A model generated the notes under the pieces. That model saw only the letters and a program-made list of their open reading frames with translations. It did not search any database and was not told the origin of the DNA. The position numbers and the translations under genes were made by a program. DNA of 64,000 nt from an uncultured Alphaproteobacteria bacterium (GTDB lineage: Bacteria > Pseudomonadota > Alphaproteobacteria > RF32 > CAG-239). Within the stretch, counting starts at the first letter, position 1. Each line of letters begins with the position of its first letter. The DNA lies in contig CALXTL010000002.1 in NCBI GenBank assembly GCA_944391445.1, positions 42,882-106,881 of the forward strand, given 5' to 3'. Positions 52,154-61,812 of this stretch are shown piece by piece.

Positions 52154-54139
52154 TTATTTTTTCGCTTCTCCAACCCGTGCCGCAACGTTTGCTTTGCCGC
52201 TGTCTTCTTTCTCTCCTGCGGGTTTAGTCGTTTTTGCTTCCGCGGGTTCCAACGCACGCCGGCTGCCGTTAAGATTTCTCAAAAACTGAGTTTCTATACT
52301 CATATACTGATTAAACAACCAACGCGATTGCGATATGGTAAGAACAGAAACAATAGCCAGCATCAATGTAATTTTTGAATTTTCGGTCAAAAACTGGTGA
52401 ATAATCATACCAATGAAAAACAAAACCAACAACAATCTGAAGCTTGTCAGCAGGATAAGCGGCAGCCGGTTAAGTTTTTTTGACATCCAGAGCCGATAAT
52501 ACAAAGCAGCTATTTTATTGTTGGAAATAAAGAAATTACGCGCGTTTTCGGTTTCATGGCTGACCGTGCAGAAATCAAATTTATTTTCCAGGCGCCGAAT
52601 AATGTTTTGACGAGCCTCTTCATCGGAAACCGGGCTTATTTTGCAGAATAAAAGCGTAATTCTCTCCTTAAGATAAAGCGGTAGAATTGTTTCCCATCCG
52701 ATTAAAGCTTTCAAGAACGGGGATGTCAGCACAAAGGTAATCGTGGTTATGATGATTCGTGCAATAAGATTATCCGAAATCAGATTATTGATAAACGGAC
52801 GGATAAAATAAGCCGATAATGCAATGATGGTATACAAAATCATGCTGAAAAGCACCAGCCGCAGAAAATAACTCTTAAACAAAAGTTTCCAACGGCGCTC
52901 TTCCATTTGCGTTTCATCAGCCAAAGCCGTGTTGCGCTCAATAAATGTACTCCACTTTTCGGGCAAAAGCTTAGATATTTTCTTATAAACGGGCTCTGCG
53001 GCTTTAATCATCATCGGCGTAAGAAACGTCGTAATAACGGAAACAGCGACAATAATCGGGTAAACACGTTGGTTAAGCACGCCAAGACTCATGCCCAGAC
53101 TGGCAATAATAAAAGCAAATTCACCGACTTGTGCCAGAGAAAATCCACCTTGGATTGAGGTTTTGAGATTTTGCCCCGAAAGCAGAAACCCAAAGCAGGA
53201 AAACAACACTTTCCCGATAATGACAATCGCCGTAATCACCAAAATCGGCCAGGCATATTTGACAAACATGGTCGGATCAACCATCATTCCGACGGATACA
53301 AAGAAAACAGCTCCAAAAAAGTCTTTCAAGGGTTTGAACGTCTTCTCGATTTTTTCAATAATCTCCGTTTCGGCAAGAATTGACCCCATGATAAAAGCGC
53401 CGAGCGCTGAAGAAAACCCTGAAGAAGTTGCCAGCAGAACCATGCCGAAGCATAAACTGATCGTGATCAGAAGAATCATCTCATCATTAAGAAAATCGGC
53501 AATTTTTTTCAAAAACGTCGGCACAAGATAGATTCCGATGACAAAACACAAAACCAGAAAAAAGATTAATTTGGCGGTATTTACGGCCAATTCTTCACTG
53601 TTGATGGTGCTACCCAGCGCAATCGTCGGCAACAAAACCAAAAGCAAAATACCGACAATATCTTCAACAATCAAAACACCGAAAACAAGATCGGTAAAAC
53701 GTTGTTTTTTAACATTCAGATCATCAAAAGCCTTGATGATAATGGTGGTGGAAGACATCGACAGCATAGAGCCCAGAAAGAAACTGTCCGTAACCGGCCA
53801 GCCAAGCAGCAAACCGGTATTATAACCGACAAACAACATGAAAAAAATGTTGGCGGTTGCGGTAATCATCGCCGACTTACCGACATTAATCATTTTGACA
53901 AAACTAAATTCCAGCCCGAGCCCGAACAGTAGGAAAATAACGCCGATATCAGCCCAAAGAGTCAGATCCTCGCGATCTCCGATAGTCGGCAGAAAATTGA
54001 AAAAAGGCCCGGCCAGAATACCGGCCAGAATATACCCCAGCACAGTAGGCTGTTTGAGTTTTTTAAAAATAAGCGTTGTAATACCGGCGTAAATGGTAAT
54101 CAGCGTCAGATCGACAATCAATGTATGTATCGAGTGCAT
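52154..54139 (-). CDS. CPA2-family monovalent cation:proton antiporter
   Basis: The 661-residue protein resembles KefB/KefC-type CPA2 antiporters. About 12 helices fill residues 5-385, with LKQPTVLGYILAGILAGP at the start, the family segment LSMSSTTIIIKAF, and GLEFSFVKM; FSLAQVGEFAFIIASLG lies near 345. Instead of a TrkA-N nucleotide domain the C-terminal third has further hydrophobic segments and charged loops, so gating by NAD or glutathione adducts is not expected. Transported ion (K+ or Na+) is unknown. It lies 90 bases after pntB in the same direction. Confidence 0.85.
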   Translation of the reverse strand: MHSIHTLIVDLTLITIYAGITTLIFKKLKQPTVLGYILAGILAGPFFNFLPTIGDREDLTLWADIGVIFLLFGLGLEFSFVKMINVGKSAMITATANIFFMLFVGYNTGLLLGWPVTDSFFLGSMLSMSSTTIIIKAFDDLNVKKQRFTDLVFGVLIVEDIVGILLLVLLPTIALGSTINSEELAVNTAKLIFFLVLCFVIGIYLVPTFLKKIADFLNDEMILLITISLCFGMVLLATSSGFSSALGAFIMGSILAETEIIEKIEKTFKPLKDFFGAVFFVSVGMMVDPTMFVKYAWPILVITAIVIIGKVLFSCFGFLLSGQNLKTSIQGGFSLAQVGEFAFIIASLGMSLGVLNQRVYPIIVAVSVITTFLTPMMIKAAEPVYKKISKLLPEKWSTFIERNTALADETQMEERRWKLLFKSYFLRLVLFSMILYTIIALSAYFIRPFINNLISDNLIARIIITTITFVLTSPFLKALIGWETILPLYLKERITLLFCKISPVSDEEARQNIIRRLENKFDFCTVSHETENARNFFISNNKIAALYYRLWMSKKLNRLPLILLTSFRLLLVLFFIGMIIHQFLTENSKITLMLAIVSVLTISQSRWLFNQYMSIETQFLRNLNGSRRALEPAEAKTTKPAGEKEDSGKANVAARVGEAKK

Positions 54140-54229
54140 AAATCCTTATCCCGTTTTTATATTCATCTGCGACAACAAAGGTATCTTAACCGCAAAAACT
54201 TAATTTCTTGATAAAATTAACGGAATTTT

Positions 54230-55588
54230 TTATTTTTGTTCCAATACACGGACAATTTCCCCGGTGATTTGTTTGGCGTCTCCATACAACATGATTGTAT
54301 TTTCGGCAAAAAACAGCGGATTTTCTACGCCCGAATAACCGCTGCCGAGTGATCTTTTAACAAAGAAAACCGTCTTGGCTTTTCCAACATCAAAGACCGG
54401 CATGCCGAAAAGCGGTGAGGAATGATCTGTTTTGGCTGCCGGATTGGTAATATCGTTGGCGCCGATAACATAAGCAATATCGGCGGTTGCAAACTCCTGA
54501 TTGATATCTTCCAGAGCAAAAACATCTTCATAAGGCACGTTTGCTTCCGCCAGCAAAACATTCATATGACCAGGCATGCGCCCGGCCACCGGATGGATGG
54601 CAAACTTAACGTCAACATCATACAACTCGCGCAAATCACGCGCCATTTTTTGCAAAATATGCTGAGCCCCGGCTGCCGCCATGCCATATCCGGGAACAAT
54701 AATAATTTTTGCTGCATTTTCCATAAGATAGGCGGCATCCCGAGGAGATCCCGCCCGCGCTTGCTGATGTGCGGTAACCCCGGTTGCCCCGCTTTCGGAG
54801 CCGGTTTCGCCAAACAAAACTTTAATTAAAGACCGATTCATGGCTTTAACCATAACATAAGACAATATTGCACCGCTGGCGCCCACAATGGAACCGGTAA
54901 CAATCAGCAACACATTGCCGAAAGAAAAGCCGATTCCGACCGCCGCCCACCCTGAACAGGCATTGAGAATTGAGATTACAATCGGCATATCCGCGCCGCC
55001 GACAGGCAAAATAAACATAATGCCGAACAAAAATCCCAAAACACCGAGAACATAAAATAATTCCCGCTCCGGACAAAGCAAAAATACCGTAGTAAGAACC
55101 AAAATAGTCAAAATCAGCAGCAAATTAAGCAACCGCCAGAAAGGAAAAATAAGCGGTCGCGAAGACAACAGCCCCTGCAATTTGGCAAAAGCAACCATTG
55201 AGCCGGAAAAAGTCAGCGCGCCGATAATTAACCCCAGAACATTATCCAAATACGCCGTTGAACCGTTAATAATCTCGGCCAGTGCAATAAAAACCGCCGC
55301 CAAACCGCCGAGGCCGTTTAAAACGGCAATCATTTGCGGCAAAGACGCCATTTTCACTCTGAGTGCAAAATAAATTCCGCCGATTCCCCCCAAAAGCAAA
55401 GCTGTCAAAATCCAAAATTGTTGTTTAATTCCCGGGATAAAGATAGTAAAGGCAACAGCCGTTGCCATTCCCAAAATTCCAAGAATATTGCCGCCGCGGG
55501 CACTTTGCGGCGATGCCAGTCCGCGAATGGCGGCAATAAACAAAACGCCGGAAAAAATCCAAACCGCCGGCAGCAAAGACAAAGGCAT
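54230..55588 (-). CDS. pntB: NAD(P) transhydrogenase subunit beta
   Basis: PntB, with PntAA and PntAB, couples proton movement to hydride transfer from NADH to NADP+. The 452-residue protein has about nine helices (residues 5-260) and a C-terminal NADP domain with IIVPGYGMAAAGAQ, the YDVDVKFAIHPVAGRMPGHMNVLLAEANVPY stretch (family signature) and GANDITNPAAKTD. Its ATG overlaps the pntAB stop by one base. Usual length for PntB. Confidence 0.96.
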   Translation of the reverse strand: MPLSLLPAVWIFSGVLFIAAIRGLASPQSARGGNILGILGMATAVAFTIFIPGIKQQFWILTALLLGGIGGIYFALRVKMASLPQMIAVLNGLGGLAAVFIALAEIINGSTAYLDNVLGLIIGALTFSGSMVAFAKLQGLLSSRPLIFPFWRLLNLLLILTILVLTTVFLLCPERELFYVLGVLGFLFGIMFILPVGGADMPIVISILNACSGWAAVGIGFSFGNVLLIVTGSIVGASGAILSYVMVKAMNRSLIKVLFGETGSESGATGVTAHQQARAGSPRDAAYLMENAAKIIIVPGYGMAAAGAQHILQKMARDLRELYDVDVKFAIHPVAGRMPGHMNVLLAEANVPYEDVFALEDINQEFATADIAYVIGANDITNPAAKTDHSSPLFGMPVFDVGKAKTVFFVKRSLGSGYSGVENPLFFAENTIMLYGDAKQITGEIVRVLEQK

Positions 55589-55875
55589 TATTTCTTCTCC
55601 TTCTTCTTAAACATGGCCAACATCCGCTGAGAAACGGCAAAACCGCCGAAAATATTAACAGCAGCAAGAAAAACGGCAAACAGCCCCAAAAGGACGGAAA
55701 TATTATTTTCTGCAAAACCGGCGGTTGTCAGGGCGCCGACAACAATAATGCCGGAAATGGCATTGGAAACGCTCATAAGCGGCGAGTGCAGCGCCGGTGT
55801 CACACCCCAGACAACAAAATAGCCGATAAAACAGGAAAGCACAAAAATCGTCAGTAAAAGCCAAAACGCCATCAT
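55588..55875 (-). CDS. pntAB: NAD(P) transhydrogenase subunit alpha 2
   Basis: The short membrane subunit of the three-gene transhydrogenase. Its 95 residues hold three helices, with [27 protein letters not shown], the most conserved segment of the family. In E. coli this is fused to the NAD-binding part; the split form is typical of alphaproteobacteria such as Rhodospirillum rubrum. Overlaps pntAA by four bases and pntB by one. Confidence 0.95.
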   Translation of the reverse strand: MMAFWLLLTIFVLSCFIGYFVVWGVTPALHSPLMSVSNAISGIIVVGALTTAGFAENNISVLLGLFAVFLAAVNIFGGFAVSQRMLAMFKKKEKK

Positions 55876-56909
55876 TGTTTCCCCTTGCGGCAGATTCTTC
55901 CGTCACGAAGAATACAGATTGTTGCGACAATTTCGTCATTGAAATCAAAATCAAACCTTGCCTTCTCGCGATTATAATAAGGCATCAGAAAATTAAAAAT
56001 ATTTCCGGCAAACAACACACTGGCGGAAAACGGCAGTTCGGCGGCAAGGTTGCCGGCGCCGATAATTGTCAAACCGTTACGGCAAAATATTTTTCCGTCA
56101 ACAACACCTTCGACATTGCCACCGGCAGCCGCTGCAATATCAATAACAACACCGCCTGAAGGCATCTGCTTCAACATGGCATCTGTCACCAGCCGTGGCG
56201 CTTTGCCGCCTCTTGAGCTTTGCGCCGTTGTAATCAGGATATCTGTTTGAGAAAGTTGCGCGGAAATTTTGTCAGTTGCAACAAATCTGCCTCCCAGAGA
56301 AACAATCTGCTCCTGAGTTTCCGGACGGACGTCACTGGCAAAAACCTGAGCGCCAAGACGTTTAGCCGTAGCAATTGCCTGTAATCCGGCAACACCGACA
56401 CCCAGTACTAAAACCCTGATTGGTGCCAACGTCGCCGCCGCCGTCATCATCAACGGAATGGTCTTTTGCAGCCGTACCGCCGCATTAAGAACAGCCTTAT
56501 AACCGGCCAAATTGCTCTGCGATGATAAAATATCCATGCTTTGCGCACGGGACAACCGCGGAATTTTTTCCAAAGCAAAGCAGGTTAATTTTTTTGCGAT
56601 AAACGCGCTCAACCAAGAAACACCGGTAAAATCAGCCACAATTATTTGTCCTGTCCGCAAAAAGCCGCATTCTTCCGGCAAAGGCGCTCTGATTTTAAGG
56701 ATTAATCCTTTTTCTTGCCAGATTTCGTCCCGGGTTGTCATTACCGCGCCGGTCGCGGCATAATCCCGATCAGCAAAGCCGCTGCAAATGCCGGCACCTT
56801 TTTCAATCCGAACGCCGATGCCTTTTTCGGCAAAGGCTCTGACAGTTTCCGGCGTCATTGCAACTCTGGTTTCTCCGGGAAAAATTTCTTTAGGAACGGA
56901 AATAATCAT
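55872..56909 (-). CDS. pntAA: NAD(P) transhydrogenase subunit alpha 1 (NAD-binding)
   Basis: The soluble NAD(H)-binding subunit, 345 residues, related to alanine dehydrogenase. It shows [21 protein letters not shown] at the start, the Rossmann loop [22 protein letters not shown] (near 168) and the mobile-loop region [16 protein letters not shown]. It is somewhat shorter than the 380-odd residues of the R. rubrum subunit. Start ATG at 56909 is in the AT-rich spacer shared with the divergent chromate-transporter pair. First of pntAA-pntAB-pntB. Confidence 0.95.
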   Translation of the reverse strand: MIISVPKEIFPGETRVAMTPETVRAFAEKGIGVRIEKGAGICSGFADRDYAATGAVMTTRDEIWQEKGLILKIRAPLPEECGFLRTGQIIVADFTGVSWLSAFIAKKLTCFALEKIPRLSRAQSMDILSSQSNLAGYKAVLNAAVRLQKTIPLMMTAAATLAPIRVLVLGVGVAGLQAIATAKRLGAQVFASDVRPETQEQIVSLGGRFVATDKISAQLSQTDILITTAQSSRGGKAPRLVTDAMLKQMPSGGVVIDIAAAAGGNVEGVVDGKIFCRNGLTIIGAGNLAAELPFSASVLFAGNIFNFLMPYYNREKARFDFDFNDEIVATICILRDGRICRKGKQ

Positions 56910-56988
56910 AACAACAGCCTTTTTTTAACCATATATAAAGTTAAATCAAAATATAGTCAGTCAGAAACAATTAACAACGGCGGGACAA

Positions 56989-57525
56989 ATGCAGACACTT
57001 AAAGACTTGTTTGTTTTGTTTTTCAAAATCGGTTTGTTTACTTTCGGCGGCGGATACGCAATGCTGCCGCTTTTAAAAGATGAACTTGTGTCCAGAAAAA
57101 GACTGCTCACCGAAGATGAGCTTCTGGATATGTACGCTATCGGACAATGTACGCCGGGTATCATCGCAATCAATGTTGCCACATTTATCGGTTATCGCCG
57201 CGCCGGAGTTGGTGGTGCCGTTGCCGCAACACTTGGCATGATTTTTCCCTCATTGATTATTATTACCCTGATTGCCATGATTCTGAAACAATACATGTAC
57301 AACCGCTATCTGACTTATGCTTTTGCCGGCGTGCGGATTGGTGTAGTGGCCTTGATTGCCAGCGTGGTAATAGATTTGTGGCAGTCAAACATCCGCGGCT
57401 ACACCGACGGCGCGCTTTTTGTTTTGGCGCTTCTTTTGCTTGGACTGTTCAGTCTTTCGGCGGTATGGATTGTCATTATCTCAGCAGCAGCCGCCTTAAT
57501 AATTGGAGAATGTGCAAAAAAATGA
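56989..57525 (+). CDS. Chromate-transporter (CHR) family protein, N-terminal-type half
   Basis: The 178-residue membrane protein is a single CHR domain. It has the family start FFKIGLFTFGGGYAMLPLL, the ELLDMYAIGQCTPGIIAINVATFIGYRRAG signature and about five to six helices. Half-size CHR proteins act in pairs, and the second half follows with a four-base overlap (ATGA at 57522). Full-length relatives export chromate; the native substrate of the paired form is often unknown. Confidence 0.92.
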   Translation: MQTLKDLFVLFFKIGLFTFGGGYAMLPLLKDELVSRKRLLTEDELLDMYAIGQCTPGIIAINVATFIGYRRAGVGGAVAATLGMIFPSLIIITLIAMILKQYMYNRYLTYAFAGVRIGVVALIASVVIDLWQSNIRGYTDGALFVLALLLLGLFSLSAVWIVIISAAAALIIGECAKK

Positions 57526-58040
57526 TTTATTTACTGCTGTTTTTTGAATTTTTCAAAATCGGACTATTTGCCATCGGCGGCGGTTTGGTGACAGTGCCGT
57601 TTTTATTTGACCTTACAGAAAAATACACTTGGTTTACAGCCAAAGAACTGACCGATATGATCGCTATCTCTGAATCGACACCTGGGCCGATCGGCGTAAA
57701 TATGGCAACCTACGCAGGGGTCAACGCCGCCGGAATCGGCGGGGGAATAATTGCCACACTGGGCCTGGTAACACCTTCAGTCATTGTCATTATCATGATT
57801 GCAAAATTAATGAGCCAGTATCAGTGCAATCGCCGAGTGAACACCGTTTTGGAGGGGATTCGCCCGGCGGTTGTTGCGTTGATTGTTTTTGCCGGATTGG
57901 AGCTGGCCAAAGTAACAATGACCGATCTGCTGCACGGAATCATATTTGCAATTCTGTTTGCCTCCATTCGTTTCTATAAAAAAAGCCCCGTATTTTACTT
58001 GGGGCTTGCGGCTGTAACCGGAATTGTTTTAAAGCTCTGA
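57522..58040 (+). CDS. Chromate-transporter (CHR) family protein, C-terminal-type half
   Basis: Second half of the CHR pair, 172 residues. It starts MIYLLLFFEFFKIGLFAIGGGLVT and has the matching signature ELTDMIAISESTPGPIGVNMATYAG. ATG at 57522 overlaps the stop of the first half. A longer reading frame begins at 57147, but that extra sequence is out-of-frame reading of the first gene. The 3' end of this gene carries a hairpin that reads as a terminator on the opposite strand. Confidence 0.92.
   Translation: MIYLLLFFEFFKIGLFAIGGGLVTVPFLFDLTEKYTWFTAKELTDMIAISESTPGPIGVNMATYAGVNAAGIGGGIIATLGLVTPSVIVIIMIAKLMSQYQCNRRVNTVLEGIRPAVVALIVFAGLELAKVTMTDLLHGIIFAILFASIRFYKKSPVFYLGLAAVTGIVLKL
57978..58007 (-). 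terminator. Terminator for gapR inside the convergent CHR gene
   Basis: On the minus strand AAGCCCC and GGGGCTT pair around an 11-base loop, followed by seven Ts. It lies about 40 bases after the gapR stop but within the last codons of the convergent chromate-transporter gene. On the plus strand no T-run follows, so termination should be one-way. Confidence 0.7.
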
Positions 58041-58044
58041 AAAA

Positions 58045-58299
58045 CTAAATATCCAAAGCTTTTTTATATGTTTCCAGCAAAAATTCCTGCTCATCGCGGT
58101 CGGCAGCGTTCATTTTGCGCAGTTTAATAACCGTACGCATGATTTTAACATCAAAACCGGCCGATTTAGCTTCAGCAAAGATGTCGCGGATATCGGAAGC
58201 AATGGCCGCTTTTTCTTCCTCAAGATGCTCAATACGCTCAATCAGCGAACGCAGCCGGTCAACGGCAATTCCGCCGACTTCTTTGTTTTCTTCACTCAT
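58045..58299 (-). CDS. gapR: DUF2312/GapR-type nucleoid-associated protein
   Basis: The 84-residue protein matches GapR of Caulobacter and its DUF2312 relatives, which bind overtwisted AT-rich DNA ahead of replication and transcription. It shows VDRLRSLIERIEHLEEEKAAIASDIRDIF (coiled coil), AKSAGFDVKIMRTVIKLRK and the C-terminal LLETYKKAL. ATG at 58299 lies behind AAAGGAG; the frame is open further upstream. A strong alphaproteobacterial marker. Divergent from pyk. Confidence 0.92.
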   Translation of the reverse strand: MSEENKEVGGIAVDRLRSLIERIEHLEEEKAAIASDIRDIFAEAKSAGFDVKIMRTVIKLRKMNAADRDEQEFLLETYKKALDI

Positions 58300-58460
58300 C
58301 TTTTTCTCCTTTTTTGAAACAACATTGGTAGTGACGCTAGCAAAATTTGTTCTTTTTGACAAGTAATAAATTTGTGGATGAGCGTTAAAAAAATAAGAGC
58401 TTTTTAAGATATTGTGAAGTATATTCTTTTATAAAGTGTAACAGATAAGGATCGTATAAT

Positions 58461-59885
58461 ATGCCAATAGATACGCACACTAAAATTCTGGCCACCATCG
58501 GGCCGTCTTCTGCTTCAAAAGAACAAATTGAAAAACTGATCGATGCCGGTGCCGACGCTTTTCGAATCAACTTCAGTCACGGCACGCATGCCGAACACAA
58601 AGCCCGGGTCAAAATTATTCGCCAGCTTGAAAAAGAAAAAGGTCGTTTTATTTCGATCTTGGCAGATTTACAAGGACCGAAATTGCGGGTTGGCGTTTTT
58701 AAAAACGACAGCGTTTTATTAAAAGAAGGCCAGATTTTTACACTGGACATGAACCCGGAACCGGGCGATGCCACCCGTGTCTGCCTGCCGCATAAAGAAA
58801 TCTTTCAGGCGCTCAAACCCGGAGATAATCTGTTGGTCAATGATGGCTACATTGTCTTAAAAGTTACAAGTTGCGATAAAAAACACGCCGTTACAAAAGT
58901 TAAGGTCGGCGGCATTATATCCAGCCACAAAGGAGTCAACCTGCCCAACACTTCTCTGCCGATTTCGGCCATCACCGCCAAAGACCGTGAAGATCTTGAA
59001 TTTGCGCTTAAAATTGGCGTAGACTGGATTGGGCTTTCTTTTGTGCAGAAAGTTGAAGATGTTCAGATGGCTAAAAAACTGATCAACGGCCGCGCCTGGA
59101 TTATTTCCAAACTGGAAAAACCAAGTGCCATTGACGACCTGGACAATATTATTCGTGAATCTGACGCGATTATGGTTGCCCGAGGCGACTTGGGTGTTGA
59201 GTGCCCGCTGCAGGTTGTACCCGTTTTGCAGAAAAAAATTGTTGCGGCATGCCGCAAATACGGCCGACCGGTGATTATTGCCACACAAATGTTGGAATCA
59301 ATGATCAATAATCCGAACCCGACCCGGGCAGAAGTTTCCGATGTGGCAACCGCCGTTTATGACGGTGCCGATACGGTTATGCTCTCGGCCGAAACCGCAG
59401 CCGGGAAGTATCCGGAAGAAGCCGTTAAAATGATGCACAAAATTGTATCTCAGGTAGAGGCTGATCCGCTATTTTACCAGTTGTTGCAAAATTCGCGGCG
59501 GATTCCCTGCGCGGCCAGCGAAGCTGACTCCATCAGTTTTGCGGCCAGCGAACTTTCTTCGGTTCTAAAAAATGTCAAAGCGATTGTTTCATACACAACA
59601 TCCGGTTTTACAGCCTTTTTAATGGCGCGCGAACGACCGGCTTTGCCCGTCCTGGCGCTGACACCGCACATTGAAGTGGCCAGACGCCTGGTTTTGGTCT
59701 GGGGCGTAAAATCCTATATCAATAAAGAAAGCTTCAAAAGCTTTGAAAAAGCTGAAGGATGTGCGGTTAAGGCCGTCACCCAAACCGGGATGGCAAAATC
59801 CGGTGATCATATCATTATCACCGCCGGTTTCCCGCTGAACGTCGCCGGGCGGACAAATATGTTGCACACCGTTTATATTAAATAA
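58461..59885 (+). CDS. pyk: Pyruvate kinase
   Basis: Converts phosphoenolpyruvate and ADP to pyruvate and ATP, the last step of glycolysis. The 474-residue protein has the start TKILATIGPSSASKEQIEKL, RINFSHGTHAEH, the active-site segment with SKLEKPSAIDDLDNI, VARGDLGVECPLQVVPVLQK and ATQMLESMINNPNPTRAE. The C-terminal regulatory domain is complete. Ribosome site AAGGA lies upstream. Together with the hydrogenase it suggests sugar fermentation. Confidence 0.96.
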   Translation: MPIDTHTKILATIGPSSASKEQIEKLIDAGADAFRINFSHGTHAEHKARVKIIRQLEKEKGRFISILADLQGPKLRVGVFKNDSVLLKEGQIFTLDMNPEPGDATRVCLPHKEIFQALKPGDNLLVNDGYIVLKVTSCDKKHAVTKVKVGGIISSHKGVNLPNTSLPISAITAKDREDLEFALKIGVDWIGLSFVQKVEDVQMAKKLINGRAWIISKLEKPSAIDDLDNIIRESDAIMVARGDLGVECPLQVVPVLQKKIVAACRKYGRPVIIATQMLESMINNPNPTRAEVSDVATAVYDGADTVMLSAETAAGKYPEEAVKMMHKIVSQVEADPLFYQLLQNSRRIPCAASEADSISFAASELSSVLKNVKAIVSYTTSGFTAFLMARERPALPVLALTPHIEVARRLVLVWGVKSYINKESFKSFEKAEGCAVKAVTQTGMAKSGDHIIITAGFPLNVAGRTNMLHTVYIK

Positions 59886-59932
59886 AACCGACGATTTATT
59901 AACATTAAATAAATCAAACGAAAGCATGTTAA

Positions 59933-61096
59933 ATGTCTTATTTTTTTACCAGCGAATCTGTTTCTGACGGGCATCCGGACAAAGTCTGTGATGCCATCTC
60001 CGACAGCCTTTTGGACCTATACCTTGCGCATGATGCCAAAGCCCGGACAGCCATAGAAACAATGGTTGGCACCAACAAAGTTATTTTGTCCGGTGAGGTG
60101 CATTCTGCTTGGCAGCCGTCCGCTGAAGAAATTCGCGCGACTGCCAAACAAACGATTAATGACATTGGCTATCATCAGCCGGATTTCTCTGCCGAAACAA
60201 TCGACCTTGAAAATTATCTTCATGCTCAATCCTCTGACATTGCCATAGGGGTTGATCGTTTCGGCGCCGGCGACCAGGGGATTATGTTTGGCTATGCAAA
60301 AAAAGAGAGCGGTTTTGATACCAATAACATGCCTTTGCCGATATACCTCGCGCACAAAGTATTATATGATCTGAGTGAGGCCAGACATAAAGGACGTTTG
60401 CCCGGAATCGGCCCGGATTCCAAAAGCCAGTTCACTGTCGAATATGATGACGCAGGCACACCACGGCGCATTTCAAAAATTGTTTTATCAACACAACATA
60501 GTGCCGATCTTAGCCTTGAAGATGTTCGCCAAATTGTTCTCCGGCAACTGCAAAAAAGCGTGCCGGCCAGTCTGTTTCCGGCAGAAGAAGACATCCTGGT
60601 CAATCCGACTGGACGCTTTGTTATCGGAGGGCCAGCCGGCGACACAGGATTAACCGGCCGCAAAATCATTGTCGATACATATGGCGGTGCCGCACCTCAC
60701 GGCGGCGGAGCTTTTTCCGGCAAAGACCCGACCAAAGTCGACCGTTCTGCCGCTTATATGATGCGCTATCTTGCCAAAAATATTGTTGCCGCCGGCCTGG
60801 CTGAAGAATGCATTTTGCAGATATCTTATGCCATCGGCATGGCCGACCCGTTATCGCTGTATATTGACACAAAAAAGACCGCCCGGATTGATGAGCAGCG
60901 GATATTAAACACCATTCGCCAGATGGTGGATCTGACGCCGGAAGGAATCATCGACAGGCTGAAGCTGCGCCGGCCTATTTATCGTCCAACCAGTGCTTTT
61001 GGTCATTTTGGCCGCACGCCGGACAAACAGGGACATTTCAGCTGGGAAAAATTAGACCTTGTCAAGGATTTGCAAAATGCTTTCAATCTCCGCTAA
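59933..61096 (+). CDS. metK: S-adenosylmethionine synthetase
   Basis: Makes S-adenosylmethionine from methionine and ATP. The 387-residue protein has FTSESVSDGHPDKVCD, GAGDQGIMFGYA (signature 1, near residue 117), PHGGGAFSGKDPTKVDRS (signature 2) and the closing FGHFGRT region. Only 47 bases separate it from pyk and no riboswitch is visible. trmB overlaps its 3' end by 20 bases. In many alphaproteobacteria metK and trmB directly follow lnt and the XRE gene, which here end 12.6 kb upstream. Confidence 0.97.
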   Translation: MSYFFTSESVSDGHPDKVCDAISDSLLDLYLAHDAKARTAIETMVGTNKVILSGEVHSAWQPSAEEIRATAKQTINDIGYHQPDFSAETIDLENYLHAQSSDIAIGVDRFGAGDQGIMFGYAKKESGFDTNNMPLPIYLAHKVLYDLSEARHKGRLPGIGPDSKSQFTVEYDDAGTPRRISKIVLSTQHSADLSLEDVRQIVLRQLQKSVPASLFPAEEDILVNPTGRFVIGGPAGDTGLTGRKIIVDTYGGAAPHGGGAFSGKDPTKVDRSAAYMMRYLAKNIVAAGLAEECILQISYAIGMADPLSLYIDTKKTARIDEQRILNTIRQMVDLTPEGIIDRLKLRRPIYRPTSAFGHFGRTPDKQGHFSWEKLDLVKDLQNAFNLR

Positions 61097-61808
61097 ACCA
61101 AAATTTTACGGTCGTCGTCAGTGCCGCCGCATTCGCAAAGCCAAAACTTCGCTTTTGGAAAGCTTTTTGCCGCAAATCGAAATAAACGAAAACACCTCTT
61201 TCAACAAAGAAACTTTATTCGGCACACCGGTTGCGCAAGTATGCCTTGAAATCGGCTTTGGCAACGGCGAGCACTTAGCCGGACAGGCGCTGTCACATCC
61301 GCAAACGGGTTTTATTGGTGCGGAAGTATTCAAAAACGGCATTGCCAATCTGCTGACCCTTATCACCGGCATCAAAGAAGGCAGCCGGCTTCCCGAAACA
61401 TTCTGTCTGCTGCCGGGCCGTACGGATAACATCCGTGTATTTGGAGACGATGTTCGCTTGTTGTTTGAGCGTATTCCCGATGGCTTCCTCGACAAAATAT
61501 ATGTTTTGTTTCCGGATCCCTGGCCCAAAAAACGCCATGCTTCCCGCAGATTTATCAACCCGGACAATCTTCGGGAAATTGCACGAATTCTCAAACCCGG
61601 CGGCATTTTGCGTATTGCCACCGACCACAAAGTATACAAATCATGGACTTTGCGACAGTTGCATGATCATCCGGATTTCCGCTGGACAGCGCATTGCGGC
61701 GATGACTGGAAACACCCGCCCGCCGACTGGGTTGAAACCAAATACCAGCGTAAAGCTATTGCCGAGGGGCGACGTCCGGTTTTTCTGGAATTTGAAAGGA
61801 TAAAGTAA
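61077..61808 (+). CDS. trmB: tRNA (guanine-46-N7)-methyltransferase
   Basis: Methylates G46 in the variable loop of tRNA. ATG at 61077, about nine bases after AAGGA, gives 243 residues. Motifs: VCLEIGFGNGEHLAGQA (S-adenosylmethionine site), FIGAEVFKNGIANLL, VLFPDPWPKKRHASRRFI (signature with the catalytic Asp) and the C-terminal ETKYQRKAIAEGR. The start overlaps metK, and mnmA begins four bases after its stop, so the three genes are probably one transcript. Confidence 0.95.
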   Translation: MLSISAKPKFYGRRQCRRIRKAKTSLLESFLPQIEINENTSFNKETLFGTPVAQVCLEIGFGNGEHLAGQALSHPQTGFIGAEVFKNGIANLLTLITGIKEGSRLPETFCLLPGRTDNIRVFGDDVRLLFERIPDGFLDKIYVLFPDPWPKKRHASRRFINPDNLREIARILKPGGILRIATDHKVYKSWTLRQLHDHPDFRWTAHCGDDWKHPPADWVETKYQRKAIAEGRRPVFLEFERIK

Positions 61809-61812
61809 ACCG

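Noticed and set aside
57147..57521. Extended start of the second chromate-transporter half
   Set aside because: The extra 125 residues are His/Cys/Ser/Arg-rich and come from reading the first half in the wrong frame; ATG at 57522 restores the family start.
59886..59932. S-adenosylmethionine riboswitch before metK
   Set aside because: Only 47 bases separate pyk and metK and no conserved fold is visible.
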